64,000 nucleotides of DNA from RUG12461 sp045657665. GTDB lineage: Bacteria; Bacillota; Clostridia; Lachnospirales; Lachnospiraceae. Where the stretch lies: positions 1-64,000 of the forward strand of contig JAZOTN010000008.1 in assembly GCA_045657665.1 (NCBI GenBank). Reading direction: 5' to 3'. Numbering within the stretch: position 1 is the stretch's first letter; every line of letters begins with the position of its first letter. The notes beneath the pieces are model-generated. The model did not search any database, was not told where the DNA came from, and saw nothing but the letters and a program-made list of their open reading frames with translations. This document shows, in pieces, positions 1 to 8,156 of this stretch. A program made the position numbers and the translations under genes.

Positions 1-2
1 GA

Positions 3-890
3 AATCTGCTGGCAGGGGCAGGGTTGATCGGTGCTTTTGCCCTGTGGACTGTTTTGATCCGGTGGGTCGATGTACAGGCTGTGGGGCAGAATGGAACGAA
101 GATTGGATTTGCTGATTTTAATGTATGGTTCCATCAGCTGAGCGGCGTGCACATGACGCTTTACACGATCACGGACTGGCTGGGACTTGTACCTATATTT
201 ATATGCTTCTGCTTCGGAGTGCTGGGTCTGGTGCAGCTGATAAAGAGACGGAGCCTGCTAAGTGTTGATCCGGATATCCTGTTATTAGGTATCTATTATG
301 TTCTGGTCATAGCCTGTTACCTGATCTTTGAGATGATTCCGATCAATTACAGGCCTGTCCTGATAGAGGGAAGGCTGGAGGCATCCTATCCGTCATCAAC
401 GACATTACTGGTACTGAGTGTGATGCCGGCTTTGATGTTCCAGGCGAATAGGAGAGTTTCAAATGCTATGATCAGGAAAGCAGTTGCGGTGTTTGTGATT
501 GCTTTTTCAGCATTTATGGTGATCGGAAGGCTGATCTGCAATACGCTGGACATATTTTTTGTATTGCTACTGTTTCTGCCTGTATTCGGAAACGGAACAG
601 ATAGTCTGGCTTCGGTATCGCTGTATGCGATCACGGGCATAAGTACATGGATCAAAATAGTGTTTACTGTCTTGATTGGCGTGGCTGTCCTGAACGGTAT
701 CTGTGGAGTAATCGTCAGCTATTTTGAAAAGCCGGTCTGGAATCGTCATCGGCTTGTGACAGGGATGGTGCTGTCCGTAGTTGGTGCTGTGGTATTCATT
801 CTGACAAGACAGCCCTATGCAGGTATCATCTGTCTGGCTATCCTGGTCGTGAAGGGATTGCTGATTGGAAAAGGAAAGGGTTTATTATGA
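3..890 (+). CDS. PAP2-like membrane protein with a foreign C-terminal half (5' end outside window)
   Basis: The reading frame is open to the window edge, so the true start lies upstream; the TTG at 24 is only an internal candidate. The first half is hydrophobic and resembles PAP2 (phosphatidic acid phosphatase type 2) membrane enzymes: a YPSSTT segment at 381-398 stands where PAP2 proteins have the PSGH motif, followed by GRLI. The expected last motif (histidine, then aspartate, after GRL) is missing. From about 545 the protein continues into another four-helix hydrophobic stretch I do not recognise. I infer a deletion fusion of a PAP2 gene to the tail of another membrane protein, probably catalytically dead. 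It overlaps the next gene by 4 bases. Confidence 0.6.
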   Translation, partial: NLLAGAGLIGAFALWTVLIRWVDVQAVGQNGTKIGFADFNVWFHQLSGVHMTLYTITDWLGLVPIFICFCFGVLGLVQLIKRRSLLSVDPDILLLGIYYVLVIACYLIFEMIPINYRPVLIEGRLEASYPSSTTLLVLSVMPALMFQANRRVSNAMIRKAVAVFVIAFSAFMVIGRLICNTLDIFFVLLLFLPVFGNGTDSLASVSLYAITGISTWIKIVFTVLIGVAVLNGICGVIVSYFEKPVWNRHRLVTGMVLSVVGAVVFILTRQPYAGIICLAILVVKGLLIGKGKGLL

Positions 891-1036
891 TCAAAAATGA
901 ACGGATAAAGACATATCCTGCAAGTCAGGAACAGATGGAAAAGTATATCGCTTCGGAGACGGATGAAGAGCTGAAGAAAGCATATGGAGAAATTGGTGAG
1001 GAAGGCCCCAGATACATAGTTTATGGAGGAAATGAG
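887..1036 (+). pseudogene. N-terminal remnant of another GNAT acetyltransferase
   Basis: These 50 codons are in frame with the downstream acetyltransferase and start with an ATG overlapping the previous stop. The residues (ERIKTYPASQEQME, then an acidic helix) resemble the opening of a separate GNAT subfamily and then break off, with no conserved strand before the next GNAT begins. This is most simply the stump left by a deletion. The subfamily resemblance comes from memory, not from an alignment. Confidence 0.4.
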
Positions 1037-1666
1037 ATGAATACAAATGATTATACGATACGATTAGAGAAGGAAGAAGATTACAGGGCTGTTGAAAACC
1101 TTGTGAGAGAATCGTTCTGGAATGTTTACCGTCCGGGATGCAGTGAGCATTATGTGATACATGTGCTGAGGGATGATCAGGCATTCGTGAAGGAACTGGA
1201 TTTTGTTATGGAACAGGACGGAAGGCTGATAGGTCAGAATATTTTTGTGAAGACGGTTATCAAGGGTGATGACGGGAAGACGATACCGGTATTAACGATG
1301 GGACCAATCGGCATAACCCCGGAATTGAAACGCAAGGGTTATGGAAAGGCTTTGCTGGATTATTCTTTGGAAAAAGCGACAGAAATGGGATTCGGCGCTG
1401 TTTTGTTTGAAGGAAACATTGACTTCTATGGCAAAAGCGGTTTTACCCATGCCAGAGAGTTTGGCATCCGGTATCACGATCTTCCGGATGGCGCGGATGA
1501 CTCATTCTTCCTCTGTAAAGAACTGATTCCGGGATATCTGCATGATGTGACCGGAGTATATCAGACTCCGCAGGGTTACTATGTGAAGGACGAGGATGTG
1601 GATGAGTTTGATAAAGGCTTTCCGCCTAAAGAAAAGCTGAAGTTACCGGGACAAATATTCGGATAA
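1037..1666 (+). CDS. GNAT family N-acetyltransferase
   Basis: Acetyl-CoA-dependent N-acetyltransferase of unknown substrate. The GNAT acetyl-CoA loop is visible as RKGYGKALL after the ITPELK strand, and the later FYGKSGF segment matches the family's C-terminal strand. The frame opens further upstream at an ATG at 887, but a GGAGGA box at 1025-1030 sits six bases before the ATG at 1037, and the GNAT fold begins just after it (YTIRLEKEEDY). The extra 50 codons from 887 look like the N terminus of a different GNAT subfamily (KTYPASQEQME), so translation from 887 would give a fusion of two acetyltransferase pieces. I favour 1037 as the functional start. Confidence 0.75.
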   Translation: MNTNDYTIRLEKEEDYRAVENLVRESFWNVYRPGCSEHYVIHVLRDDQAFVKELDFVMEQDGRLIGQNIFVKTVIKGDDGKTIPVLTMGPIGITPELKRKGYGKALLDYSLEKATEMGFGAVLFEGNIDFYGKSGFTHAREFGIRYHDLPDGADDSFFLCKELIPGYLHDVTGVYQTPQGYYVKDEDVDEFDKGFPPKEKLKLPGQIFG

Positions 1667-1725
1667 ACGTTAGTGATGATGGTGACCGCTGATGGAATTT
1701 TATAGTCTGTCGGCGGTCTTTACTC

Positions 1726-1754
1726 TTGGTGAAAAAAAGTTTCACTGCTATAAT
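1726..1754 (+). promoter_or_regulatory. Promoter with internal dyad for the WYL regulator
   Basis: TTGGTG at 1726-1731 and a perfect TATAAT at 1749-1754 are 17 bases apart. The spacer holds the dyad GTGAAA (1729-1734) / TTTCAC (1740-1745), placed where a bound repressor would block RNA polymerase. Autoregulation by the downstream WYL protein is inference. A weak GACCGC/GCGGTC hairpin at 1684-1718 may end the upstream transcript. Confidence 0.55.
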
Positions 1755-1894
1755 AAACATGACACACAGTTGACGTGTTTGATTTGATATGATACATACG
1801 GAGCGTGAGAGGGAGGAACCATCATGTCGAAGACATGATATTCATTGTTCCGACTGACATGCCGCCGAACGAAGTGAGGGGGCGTAACCTGGGA

Positions 1895-2848
1895 ATGAAG
1901 ATAGGCAGGCTTATCGGGATACTGTCCGTGCTGCTGCAGGAAGAGAAAACTACGGCACCGGAGCTGGCGGAACGGTTTGAGGTATCGAGAAGGACAATCA
2001 ATCGTGATATCGAGGATCTGTGCAAGGCAGGTATTCCTGTACAGACAACGCAGGGAACCGGCGGTGGTATCAGCATTGTGGACGGATACCGGATGGACAG
2101 GACGATTTTGACATCAAAGGATATGCAGATGATCCTTGCCGGGCTTCGGAGTCTGGACAGCGTGAGCGGAAGCAGTTATTACGGTCAGCTGATGGAGAAG
2201 ATACAAGCGGGATCTTCTGAGTTTATCACCGGCAGGGATTCCATTCTGATTGATCTGTCATCATGGCACCGGGATTCGCTCGCTCCAAAGATTGAAACCA
2301 TTCAGGATGCAATCGGGTTAAGGAAGACCATCAGGTTTAAGTATTATTCTCCTAGCGGGGACACGGAAAGGGAGATGGAGCCTTATTATCTGATCTTCAA
2401 ATGGACAAGCTGGTATGTCTACGGATACTGTCTCCTGAGAAACGATTTCAGACTATTTAAGCTGAATCGTATGGATGATATCACGCATGTTGCATCATTT
2501 GAAGAGAATCGTGAGGTTCCGCTGCCGGATCTGTCAAGCGAGAAAGTATTTCCTGCGAAGGACCGGGTGAAAGCATTGTTTGATCCTTCGACGAAATGGC
2601 AGCTTGTGGAAGAGTATGGCGTGGATTCCTTCACGGAACAAGATGACGGAAGCCTGCTGCTTGAACATGAGTATGCGGATGATGAGGGATTGCTTTCCTG
2701 GATGCTTTCATGCAGAGATAAGGTGACTGTCCTGGAACCGGAGAGGATCAGGGAAAAGCTCTATCAGATTACCTCTGAAATAGCCAAAAGATACGAGGAG
2801 AACGGGAATGAAAAACAAAGCATTGGTCGTGATAGACCTTCAGAATGA
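1895..2848 (+). CDS. HTH-WYL domain transcriptional regulator
   Basis: DNA-binding regulator with an N-terminal winged helix of the HTH_11/DeoR type (ELAERFEVSRRTINRDIEDL) and a WYL ligand-sensing domain in the middle (YYLIFKWTSWYVYGYC and following FKLNRM). WYL proteins commonly sense nucleic acid or nucleotide ligands and control stress or accessory genes. A GTG at 1805 would add 30 unlikely residues. The ATG at 1895 gives the usual MKIGRLIGILSVLLQ start and has GAGGGGG upstream, though the spacing is long. The gene overlaps the following isochorismatase-like gene by 41 bases, so the two are probably one transcript. Confidence 0.85.
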   Translation: MKIGRLIGILSVLLQEEKTTAPELAERFEVSRRTINRDIEDLCKAGIPVQTTQGTGGGISIVDGYRMDRTILTSKDMQMILAGLRSLDSVSGSSYYGQLMEKIQAGSSEFITGRDSILIDLSSWHRDSLAPKIETIQDAIGLRKTIRFKYYSPSGDTEREMEPYYLIFKWTSWYVYGYCLLRNDFRLFKLNRMDDITHVASFEENREVPLPDLSSEKVFPAKDRVKALFDPSTKWQLVEEYGVDSFTEQDDGSLLLEHEYADDEGLLSWMLSCRDKVTVLEPERIREKLYQITSEIAKRYEENGNEKQSIGRDRPSE

Positions 2849-3311
2849 CATTACAAAGAATTACAAAAGGATCATAGGGCAGGTAAACAAGGCAATCGAA
2901 TGGGCAGTGACGAACGATATGCATGTCATCTATATCAGGCACTACAATCTGTCGGAAAAGACAAGAACCTTTAAGCCAGATACCAAAGGTTCTGAACTGG
3001 TTTCTGAACTTAAGGTCGTGTCAGAGAATGTTTTTGAAAAGTCCAAAGCCAGTGCTCTTACGAGTGAAGCGTTTGCTGGCTTTATCGAGAAAAATGACAT
3101 AGACGAGTTTTACATCACCGGGGCTGATGCAACGGCTTGCGTCAAGTCAACAAGCTACAATCTGGTAAAAGCCGGATATAAGGCACACGTGATATCTGAT
3201 TGTGTAACAAGCTATGATCTGAAAAAGCTGGATGAAATGTTTGCGTATTATGCGGATAAGGGCTGCGAAGTATTGACGCTTGAAGAGTGCATGATGGAAA
3301 AGGAGGCTTGA
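2808..3311 (+). CDS. Isochorismatase-family cysteine hydrolase
   Basis: Small cytoplasmic hydrolase of the isochorismatase/nicotinamidase fold. The catalytic triad is in order: Asp10 in VVIDLQND, a Lys at 78 or 80 (EKSKASAL) and Cys111 in TGADATACV, with the non-prolyl region before the cysteine typical of the group. At 167 residues it is a normal single-domain length. The start is inside the 3' end of the WYL regulator gene, which suggests translational coupling. The true substrate cannot be read from sequence; nicotinamide, isochorismate and other amides are all possible. Confidence 0.85.
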   Translation: MKNKALVVIDLQNDITKNYKRIIGQVNKAIEWAVTNDMHVIYIRHYNLSEKTRTFKPDTKGSELVSELKVVSENVFEKSKASALTSEAFAGFIEKNDIDEFYITGADATACVKSTSYNLVKAGYKAHVISDCVTSYDLKKLDEMFAYYADKGCEVLTLEECMMEKEA

Positions 3312-3315
3312 TGTT

Positions 3316-3785
3316 ATGAGGTTGGACGGTTTTGGATTATTGGTCGAGGATATGGCGAAGATGATTCGCTTTTATAGGGATGTGCTTGGATTTGAGATCA
3401 AGGAAGTGGAGGATGCTTCCAATGTATATCTTGTGAAAGATGGAACGCTGTTTCTGCTGTACGGCAGGAAAGATTTTGAAAAGATGACAAGCCGCCGGTA
3501 TGAGTATGTAAAGGGGTTGAATGGTCATTCTGAGATCGCTCTTTATGTTGATACCTTTGATGAGGTTGATGCTGCATTCAAGAATGCGATAGAGAATGGT
3601 GCCACACCAGTCTTGGAGTCGGAACTTGAACCGTGGGGGCGCAAGACGTCCAGTGGACGTCTGCTTTGCGCCGACCGGAGCGGAGCGTAGACCAGCGAAC
3701 CTGCTATATTGCAGATCCGGAAGGAAATCTGATTGAGATTGGTTCCTGGAATAAGCCTTTTGAAGAGAAGGATGCGGGGAGGTAA
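3316..3785 (+). pseudogene. VOC/glyoxalase-family protein, disrupted by a 53-base insertion
   Basis: The first 108 codons encode a vicinal-oxygen-chelate domain (FGLLVEDMAKMIRFYRDVLGF, then GHSEIALYV). At 3640 the family-like sequence stops and the frame runs to a TAG at 3688-3690. The missing end resumes in another frame at 3693 (QRTCYIADPEGNLIEIG) and ends at the TAA at 3783-3785. Removing the 53 bases at 3640-3692 would rejoin PWG to QRTCYIADPEG in one frame, so the insertion is the likely lesion. A GGAGG just before 3316 and the spacing to the isochorismatase gene suggest it was once a working operon member. Confidence 0.8.
3638..3692 (+). repeat. Small palindromic insertion inside the VOC gene
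   Basis: The inserted DNA forms a strong hairpin: GGCGCAAGACGTCCA at 3638-3652 pairs with TGGACGTCT at 3654-3662 and, after a four-base GCTT bulge, TGCGCC at 3667-3672. About 20 GC-rich bases follow. It has no ORF and no clear target duplication. It looks like a REP- or MITE-type palindromic element, but no second copy lies in this window. Confidence 0.55.
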
Positions 3786-3790
3786 ACGAT

Positions 3791-4250
3791 ATGGAGTACA
3801 TCAGAGTCACAAAGGAAAATCTGGAAAAGGAACACATCTGCTGTGCAATTTCCAATAATAAAGATGTGCAGGTATCTTCTAAGAAAGCCTGGCTTTCTGA
3901 CAGGTTTGATGAAGGACTTGTTTTCTTGAAGAGTGTGGAGCGCGGCAAGTGCTTCATCGAATATATTCCGGCGGAAAACGCCTGGGTTCCGGTCAAGGCA
4001 GACGGATATATGTATATCGATTGCCTGTGGGTGTCCGGATCTTTCAAAGGGAACGGGTATTCCACGGATCTGCTTGTTGCATGCATTGAGGAAAGTAAGG
4101 AAAAAGGAAAGAAGGGGTTGTGCATTTTATGTACTTCGAAGAAAAAACCTTTCTTAGCCGATCACGAATTATGCTCTGTTTCATGATGGGGAATATGTTA
4201 CAAATGAGCAGATGAACGATAAGAAGTTCTTAAAACTGGTCAATGGATAG
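3791..4250 (+). pseudogene. GNAT-YoaP acetyltransferase with most of the YoaP domain deleted
   Basis: Codons from 3791 encode a GNAT domain (YMYIDCLWVSGSFKGNGYS) up to KKKPFLAD, then run out of frame to a TGA at 4184-4186. In another frame, from about 4159 to the TAG at 4248-4250, the DNA encodes ITNYALFHDGEYVTNEQM, the typical end of the YoaP-like domain that follows GNAT in full-length relatives. A deletion of roughly 80 codons with a frame change is the simplest explanation. The acetyl-CoA loop is present, so a truncated product is possible, but full function is unlikely. Confidence 0.75.
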
Positions 4251-4254
4251 TTTA

Positions 4255-4779
4255 TTATGCAGTGACCTGCCCTTTGCGATAGCGTCCAAAGAAGATGCCG
4301 TCGTCAACATATTTATCTGTTTCGGAAACCCACATTGGGAATTTACCGGTTGCAACTGCTGTCTGTCCATTCAGCATTCCGGTATGGAAGGACAGATGCC
4401 TGTATTGGCGAAGAACAAGTTCCATACGCGTATAAATGCAATTTTCCGGCTTTTCGTACAACATATCATCAGTAAGTGAATCAAGATATTCCATTGTTTT
4501 CTTCTCTATTTGATCCAGGTAAGATAACAGATCTTCGTCTGATAAGACAACGCTTGTCGGATTATCGGGATTATCCATTCCATTCTCGTGAAATGAAGGC
4601 TCCTCATAAACAAATGGATTGATAAACCATTTATCAGCTGAATGAAGTGCATGATATGCCCATCTCCAGCAAAGGGATCCGCAACAGAGAGCTTCTCTGT
4701 CGTAGGTCTGTATGGAAGTGCGGATATTTAGGAAATTTGGTTTTACAGTGTCTTTAATGATCATACATAATTCATTCAT
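4255..4779 (-). CDS. DinB-like four-helix protein
   Basis: About 174 residues with widely spaced histidines on predicted helices (YHALHSADKWF, then YRHLSFHTGMLNG), the pattern of DinB/YfiT-like putative metal-dependent enzymes. Several relatives act in bacillithiol-type thiol transfer, but the role here is unknown. The start is the ATG at 4779, preceded by AAGGAGG at good spacing; the upstream in-frame ATG at 4797 has none. It is transcribed away from the LysR gene, so LysR may control it. Confidence 0.6.
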   Translation of the reverse strand: MNELCMIIKDTVKPNFLNIRTSIQTYDREALCCGSLCWRWAYHALHSADKWFINPFVYEEPSFHENGMDNPDNPTSVVLSDEDLLSYLDQIEKKTMEYLDSLTDDMLYEKPENCIYTRMELVLRQYRHLSFHTGMLNGQTAVATGKFPMWVSETDKYVDDGIFFGRYRKGQVTA

Positions 4780-4791
4780 GAGAAATCCTCC

Positions 4792-4859
4792 TTGCATTTG
4801 ATTGATTTTGAATGTATAATAACACCAAATATTGTATCAGTAAAATTGAAATAAGTGAA
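4792..4859. promoter_or_regulatory. Overlapping divergent promoters between DinB-like and LysR genes
   Basis: On the plus strand TTGCAT (4792-4797) and TATAAT (4815-4820) are 17 bases apart and would serve the LysR gene. On the minus strand TTCACT (4854-4859) and TACAAT (4831-4836) are also 17 apart and would serve the DinB-like gene. Divergent promoters in this space fit the common LysR arrangement. Confidence 0.55.
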
Positions 4860-4917
4860 AAAACAATTCAAAAATATTGAACACGAGTAGAGGGGGATCT
4901 GTAAACGGAGTATCGAT

Positions 4918-5796
4918 ATGACAATTACGCAGTTAAGTACATTTTTAAAGATCACGGAATTGAATAGCTTTTCTGCCGCCGCCGATAGTCTGGGGTATGC
5001 ACAGTCTACAGTTACAACACAGATTAAGCAGCTTGAGGATGAGTTGGGCTGCGTGTTGTTTGAACGTCTGGGAAAAACAATCTCACTAACTTCGTCAGGT
5101 GAAAGGCTGATAACATATGCTGAAAAAATGCTTCAGCTGGAGCGGGAGATACACCTTGATGTGACGGATGAAGAAAACCCTGTGGGAGTTTTGAAGCTGG
5201 GGGTATCGGAGTCACTCTGTATAGGCCGATTCCCACATGTACTGATGGAATTTAATAAGAATAATCCACGGACTGAGATCAGAATACAGTTTGTTACGCA
5301 TGAATGTATTCCGGATCTTCTGCAAAAGGGAGAACTTGATATGGTTTATACACTTAACCCGCTCTTTGAGGATGAGAGGATTATGTGTCTGCACAAGAAA
5401 CGGGAGCAACTGGGCTTCTATGTTTCGCCAGATCATCCTATGGCCGGTAAAACTATTAGGGAAAAAGATTTGAAAGATGTGCCGCTTCTGCTGACCGGAC
5501 ATAATTGTAATTTCCGACATATGCTGGTTTCTGTTCTTGAGGGAAATGGCATCTCACCGAATATAGTGCTTGAAACGAGCAGTAAAGAAGTTTTGAAACA
5601 ATTTGCAAAGGGCGGATTTGGAGTGGCGTTCATACCGGAAATGGCGGCAGAAAAAGAAATAAAGGATGGAAGACTTAAGCCACTAACCTGGAAGGGAATT
5701 GATTTCCCTGTATATTCACAGGTTTTGATACACAAGGATAAGCATCAGAACAAAACAATCAGTCTTTTGGTCGATTATATCAGGCAGTTGGGATAA
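4918..5796 (+). CDS. LysR-family transcriptional regulator
   Basis: Typical length (292 residues) with an N-terminal LysR winged helix-turn-helix (ITELNSFSAAADSLGYAQSTVTTQIKQLEDELG) and a periplasmic-binding-protein-like effector domain from about residue 90 (GVLKLGVSES). The C-terminal FAKGGFGVAFIPEMAAE segment is the usual second lobe. Effector and targets are unknown; the divergent DinB-like gene is the obvious candidate target. Confidence 0.92.
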   Translation: MTITQLSTFLKITELNSFSAAADSLGYAQSTVTTQIKQLEDELGCVLFERLGKTISLTSSGERLITYAEKMLQLEREIHLDVTDEENPVGVLKLGVSESLCIGRFPHVLMEFNKNNPRTEIRIQFVTHECIPDLLQKGELDMVYTLNPLFEDERIMCLHKKREQLGFYVSPDHPMAGKTIREKDLKDVPLLLTGHNCNFRHMLVSVLEGNGISPNIVLETSSKEVLKQFAKGGFGVAFIPEMAAEKEIKDGRLKPLTWKGIDFPVYSQVLIHKDKHQNKTISLLVDYIRQLG

Positions 5797-5835
5797 AACA
5801 GATTATAGATGCAAAAGAATCGGATGATAGATTGA

Positions 5836-5883
5836 TTTACTACCTAAAAAATGATAAATTTTAGGTAGTAAATTATTTTTTTT
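5836..5883 (+). terminator. Perfect 14-bp inverted repeat with T-run before fic
   Basis: TTTACTACCTAAAA (5836-5849) and TTTTAGGTAGTAAA (5859-5872) are perfect complements with a nine-base loop, followed by a T-rich run. It can terminate the LysR transcript. Because it abuts the fic ribosome binding site (GGAGG just after), it could also act as an operator or attenuator for fic. Confidence 0.65.
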
Positions 5884-5895
5884 GGAGGATATGAA

Positions 5896-6945
5896 ATGCA
5901 CAGGTATGATTATTCATTCCTGAAAAAATCTGTTCCCGGCAATATAGTCGGATTGACAGACATCATATCGGATCTCAGGACAAAAGAAGAGTTTCGTAAG
6001 CTTCAATATGGCGAAACATTTGAAATCTTGCACTATAAGGCAATTGTTGAATCTGTTAAAGGCAGTAATGCCATAGAGGGGATCGTTACCACAGATGCAA
6101 GGATAAAGGATATTGTGGAAGGCGCAACCCCTGTAACACATGATGAAATGGAGATATCGGGGTATAAGGATGCATTGAATTTAATACATACAGAACATGC
6201 TAATCTTGATGTAGAAGAGGAAACGATTCTTTCTTTTCACAGGATGCTATTGGCGCAGACAAATCCGCGTGAAGCGGGACAATACAAAATGAGTAATAAC
6301 TTCATTATGGAAATCGGACCGGATGGAAGCAGGCGCGTAAGATTTAAGCCTGTTTCAGCCAAAAAAGTGAACACCGATATGGAGCAGCTGTTACTGGCAT
6401 ATTACTATGCCAGGCAGGATTCGGAGATTTCACCGCTTTTGCTTATTCCCTGTTTTGTTCTGGATTTCTTATGTATTCACCCTTTTATGGATGGGAATGG
6501 CAGAATTTCCAGATTGCTGACAGTTCTGTTTCTGTATCTGTCCGGTTATGACATCGTAAGATATATATCTTATGAGGGACAGATCAACAAGTATAAAGAC
6601 AGTTATTATGAAGCACTTAAGACGTCATCTGATAAATGGCATGAGAATGAAAACGACTATGTTCCGTTTATCGTGAATTTTCTTCAGGTCCTCTATAAGT
6701 GTTTCAAGGATCTGGATGAATCATTTACGGATATCACACTGAAAAAAGCAAAGAAATCTGAAAGGGTAGAGAACATATTGATGGGAGCAATCGTACCGGT
6801 ATCAAAGCAGGATATCATTGCGAAACTACCGGATGTCAGTGTAAAAACTGTTGAATTGGTTCTTGGGAAGATGCTGAAGGATAAAAAGATCAAAAAGATC
6901 GGAACATATAAAGACGCCAGATATATGAGAAATACTGAAATATAG
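5896..6945 (+). CDS. Fic-domain protein (probable AMP-transferase) with built-in inhibitory helix
   Basis: Fic enzymes move AMP or another phosphate-containing group from a nucleotide to a hydroxyl on target proteins. The catalytic loop HPFMDGNGR is complete (His195, Asn201, Arg203). The inhibitory motif [S/T]xxxE[G/N] is present as SNAIEG at residues 57-62, before the Fic core, making it a class II (self-inhibited) Fic protein. The C terminus (VSVKTVELVLGKMLKDKKIKKIG) looks like a winged helix. No separate antitoxin gene is adjacent, consistent with internal inhibition. GGAGG stands just before the ATG. Confidence 0.9.
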   Translation: MHRYDYSFLKKSVPGNIVGLTDIISDLRTKEEFRKLQYGETFEILHYKAIVESVKGSNAIEGIVTTDARIKDIVEGATPVTHDEMEISGYKDALNLIHTEHANLDVEEETILSFHRMLLAQTNPREAGQYKMSNNFIMEIGPDGSRRVRFKPVSAKKVNTDMEQLLLAYYYARQDSEISPLLLIPCFVLDFLCIHPFMDGNGRISRLLTVLFLYLSGYDIVRYISYEGQINKYKDSYYEALKTSSDKWHENENDYVPFIVNFLQVLYKCFKDLDESFTDITLKKAKKSERVENILMGAIVPVSKQDIIAKLPDVSVKTVELVLGKMLKDKKIKKIGTYKDARYMRNTEI

Positions 6946-7004
6946 ATTTTTACCCTTGGGAAATGACATCGGGACAGTAGTTTTGCTGAGTAAGGATTAG
7001 TATT

Positions 7005-7490
7005 ATGAAAGTGATCAATTATTTTGACAGCGATAGAAAAGAGCATTGGCTAAATGAGATTAAAAGAGGCGATTGGAGTGCGGCGGCTTTTTTGTATGAA
7101 CTGCTGAGCAAGGGGACTTTTTTTGATGCTGCAGGTGAGACGTCAAGGGTGCTGTTGCTTACGGATGGTGATGAGCTGATTTCATTTTGCACTTATGCCG
7201 AAAAAGATGATATACAACCCACAGAGCTTACTCCGTGGATGGGATTTGTCTATACATTTCCGGAGCATAGGGGACATCGGTATGTTGGGCTTCTTATGGA
7301 AGAGGTAGAAAGTCTTGCGATAAACGAAGGTGTATCTGAGGTCTATATTTCGACAAACCACACCGGACTCTATGAAAAATATGGTTGCGAATTCAAAGCA
7401 GAAATGAAGGACATAAACGGTGAACCTTCAAGGGTATACGTGAAGCGGATAGGAGAATATGATCGAACATCCAATACCACCAATATATGA
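7005..7490 (+). CDS. GNAT family N-acetyltransferase paired with a DNA glycosylase
   Basis: Single GNAT domain of 161 residues; the acetyl-CoA loop is a variant, PEHRGHRYVGLLMEEVE, and YEKYGCEF is the end-of-fold motif. Its 3' end overlaps the DNA glycosylase gene by 32 bases, so the two are translationally coupled. A different GNAT precedes the second copy of the same glycosylase at 24020. Substrate unknown. Confidence 0.85.
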   Translation: MKVINYFDSDRKEHWLNEIKRGDWSAAAFLYELLSKGTFFDAAGETSRVLLLTDGDELISFCTYAEKDDIQPTELTPWMGFVYTFPEHRGHRYVGLLMEEVESLAINEGVSEVYISTNHTGLYEKYGCEFKAEMKDINGEPSRVYVKRIGEYDRTSNTTNI

Positions 7491-7941
7491 TGAGAATTCA
7501 AGAATCCTGATACTTGGAAGCTTTCCTTCTGTGAAATCAAGGGAAGAATGTTTCTTTTACGGTCATCCTCAGAATCGCTTCTGGAAGGTTACATCTGGAG
7601 TGTTTGGAGAAAACACGCCGCGTACCATTGAGGAAAAGAAGGCTTTTCTATTGCGCAATCATATTGCGCTTTGGGATGTAATAGGATCATGCGATATAGA
7701 TGGTTCGTCTGATTCCAGTATAAGAAACGTGTCTGCCAATGACCTGAGTGTGATATTGGATCATACAAATATTACGCAAATATATGTGAATGGCAAGACT
7801 GCATATAAGTATTATCAGAAGTATTCGGAGAAGGAAACATGCAGATCGGCGATCTGCCTGCCGTCCACCAGCCCTGCGAATGCAGCATGGTCTATAGAAC
7901 GTCTGATGATTGCATGGGATTGCATAAAAGTAATACTATGA
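7459..7941 (+). CDS. Uracil/hypoxanthine-DNA glycosylase-like repair enzyme, copy 1
   Basis: A 160-residue protein of the uracil-DNA glycosylase superfamily. The first motif is GSFPSVKS (about residues 21-28) and the second is STSPANA near the end, the pattern of the deoxyinosine/hypoxanthine glycosylase branch rather than classical Ung. It would cut deaminated bases from DNA to start base excision repair; the damage specificity is inferred from family. Most of its sequence recurs in copy 2 at 24020-24496. A terminator follows at 7965. Confidence 0.8.
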   Translation: MIEHPIPPIYDENSRILILGSFPSVKSREECFFYGHPQNRFWKVTSGVFGENTPRTIEEKKAFLLRNHIALWDVIGSCDIDGSSDSSIRNVSANDLSVILDHTNITQIYVNGKTAYKYYQKYSEKETCRSAICLPSTSPANAAWSIERLMIAWDCIKVIL

Positions 7942-7964
7942 AGAAGAAATGACATTCTAAAAAA

Positions 7965-8006
7965 CCGTCCTCCTGCTGTGATGAGAAGCAGGAGGGCATT
8001 TTTTCG
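7965..8006 (+). terminator. Rho-independent terminator
   Basis: CCTCCTGCT (7969-7977) pairs with AGCAGGAGG (7987-7995), followed by a T-rich stretch. It closes the GNAT-glycosylase unit. Confidence 0.85.
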
Positions 8007-8069
8007 GTCGGCTTGACATTCTGGAACACCCCCTTGTGTTTATGCAGGTCAATATTATATAGTATTGAT

Positions 8070-8156
8070 ATGGGAATCGATGATGAAAGCGTTTCCCGTC
8101 GGAGGCATCTCAGGAAAGACTGCACAAAAAATAAAGAAGGAGTTGAGTTACAATGA
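8070..8156 (+). CDS. Possible 28-residue leader ORF coupled to the MATE gene
   Basis: An ATG at 8070 opens a 28-codon frame rich in Arg, Lys and Asp (MGIDDESVSRRRHLRK). Its TGA (8154-8156) overlaps the MATE start codon in an ATGA arrangement. It has no clear ribosome binding site, so it may be chance or the stump of an older gene; the overlap geometry is the only argument for it. Confidence 0.25.
   Translation: MGIDDESVSRRRHLRKDCTKNKEGVELQ

Noticed and set aside
3638..3692. Possible integron attC site, because GNAT, VOC, DinB and toxin-antitoxin genes are typical cassette cargo
   Set aside because: The hairpin lacks the GTTRRRY/RYYYAAC core sites, there is no integrase in the window, and the other gene boundaries show no such hairpins.
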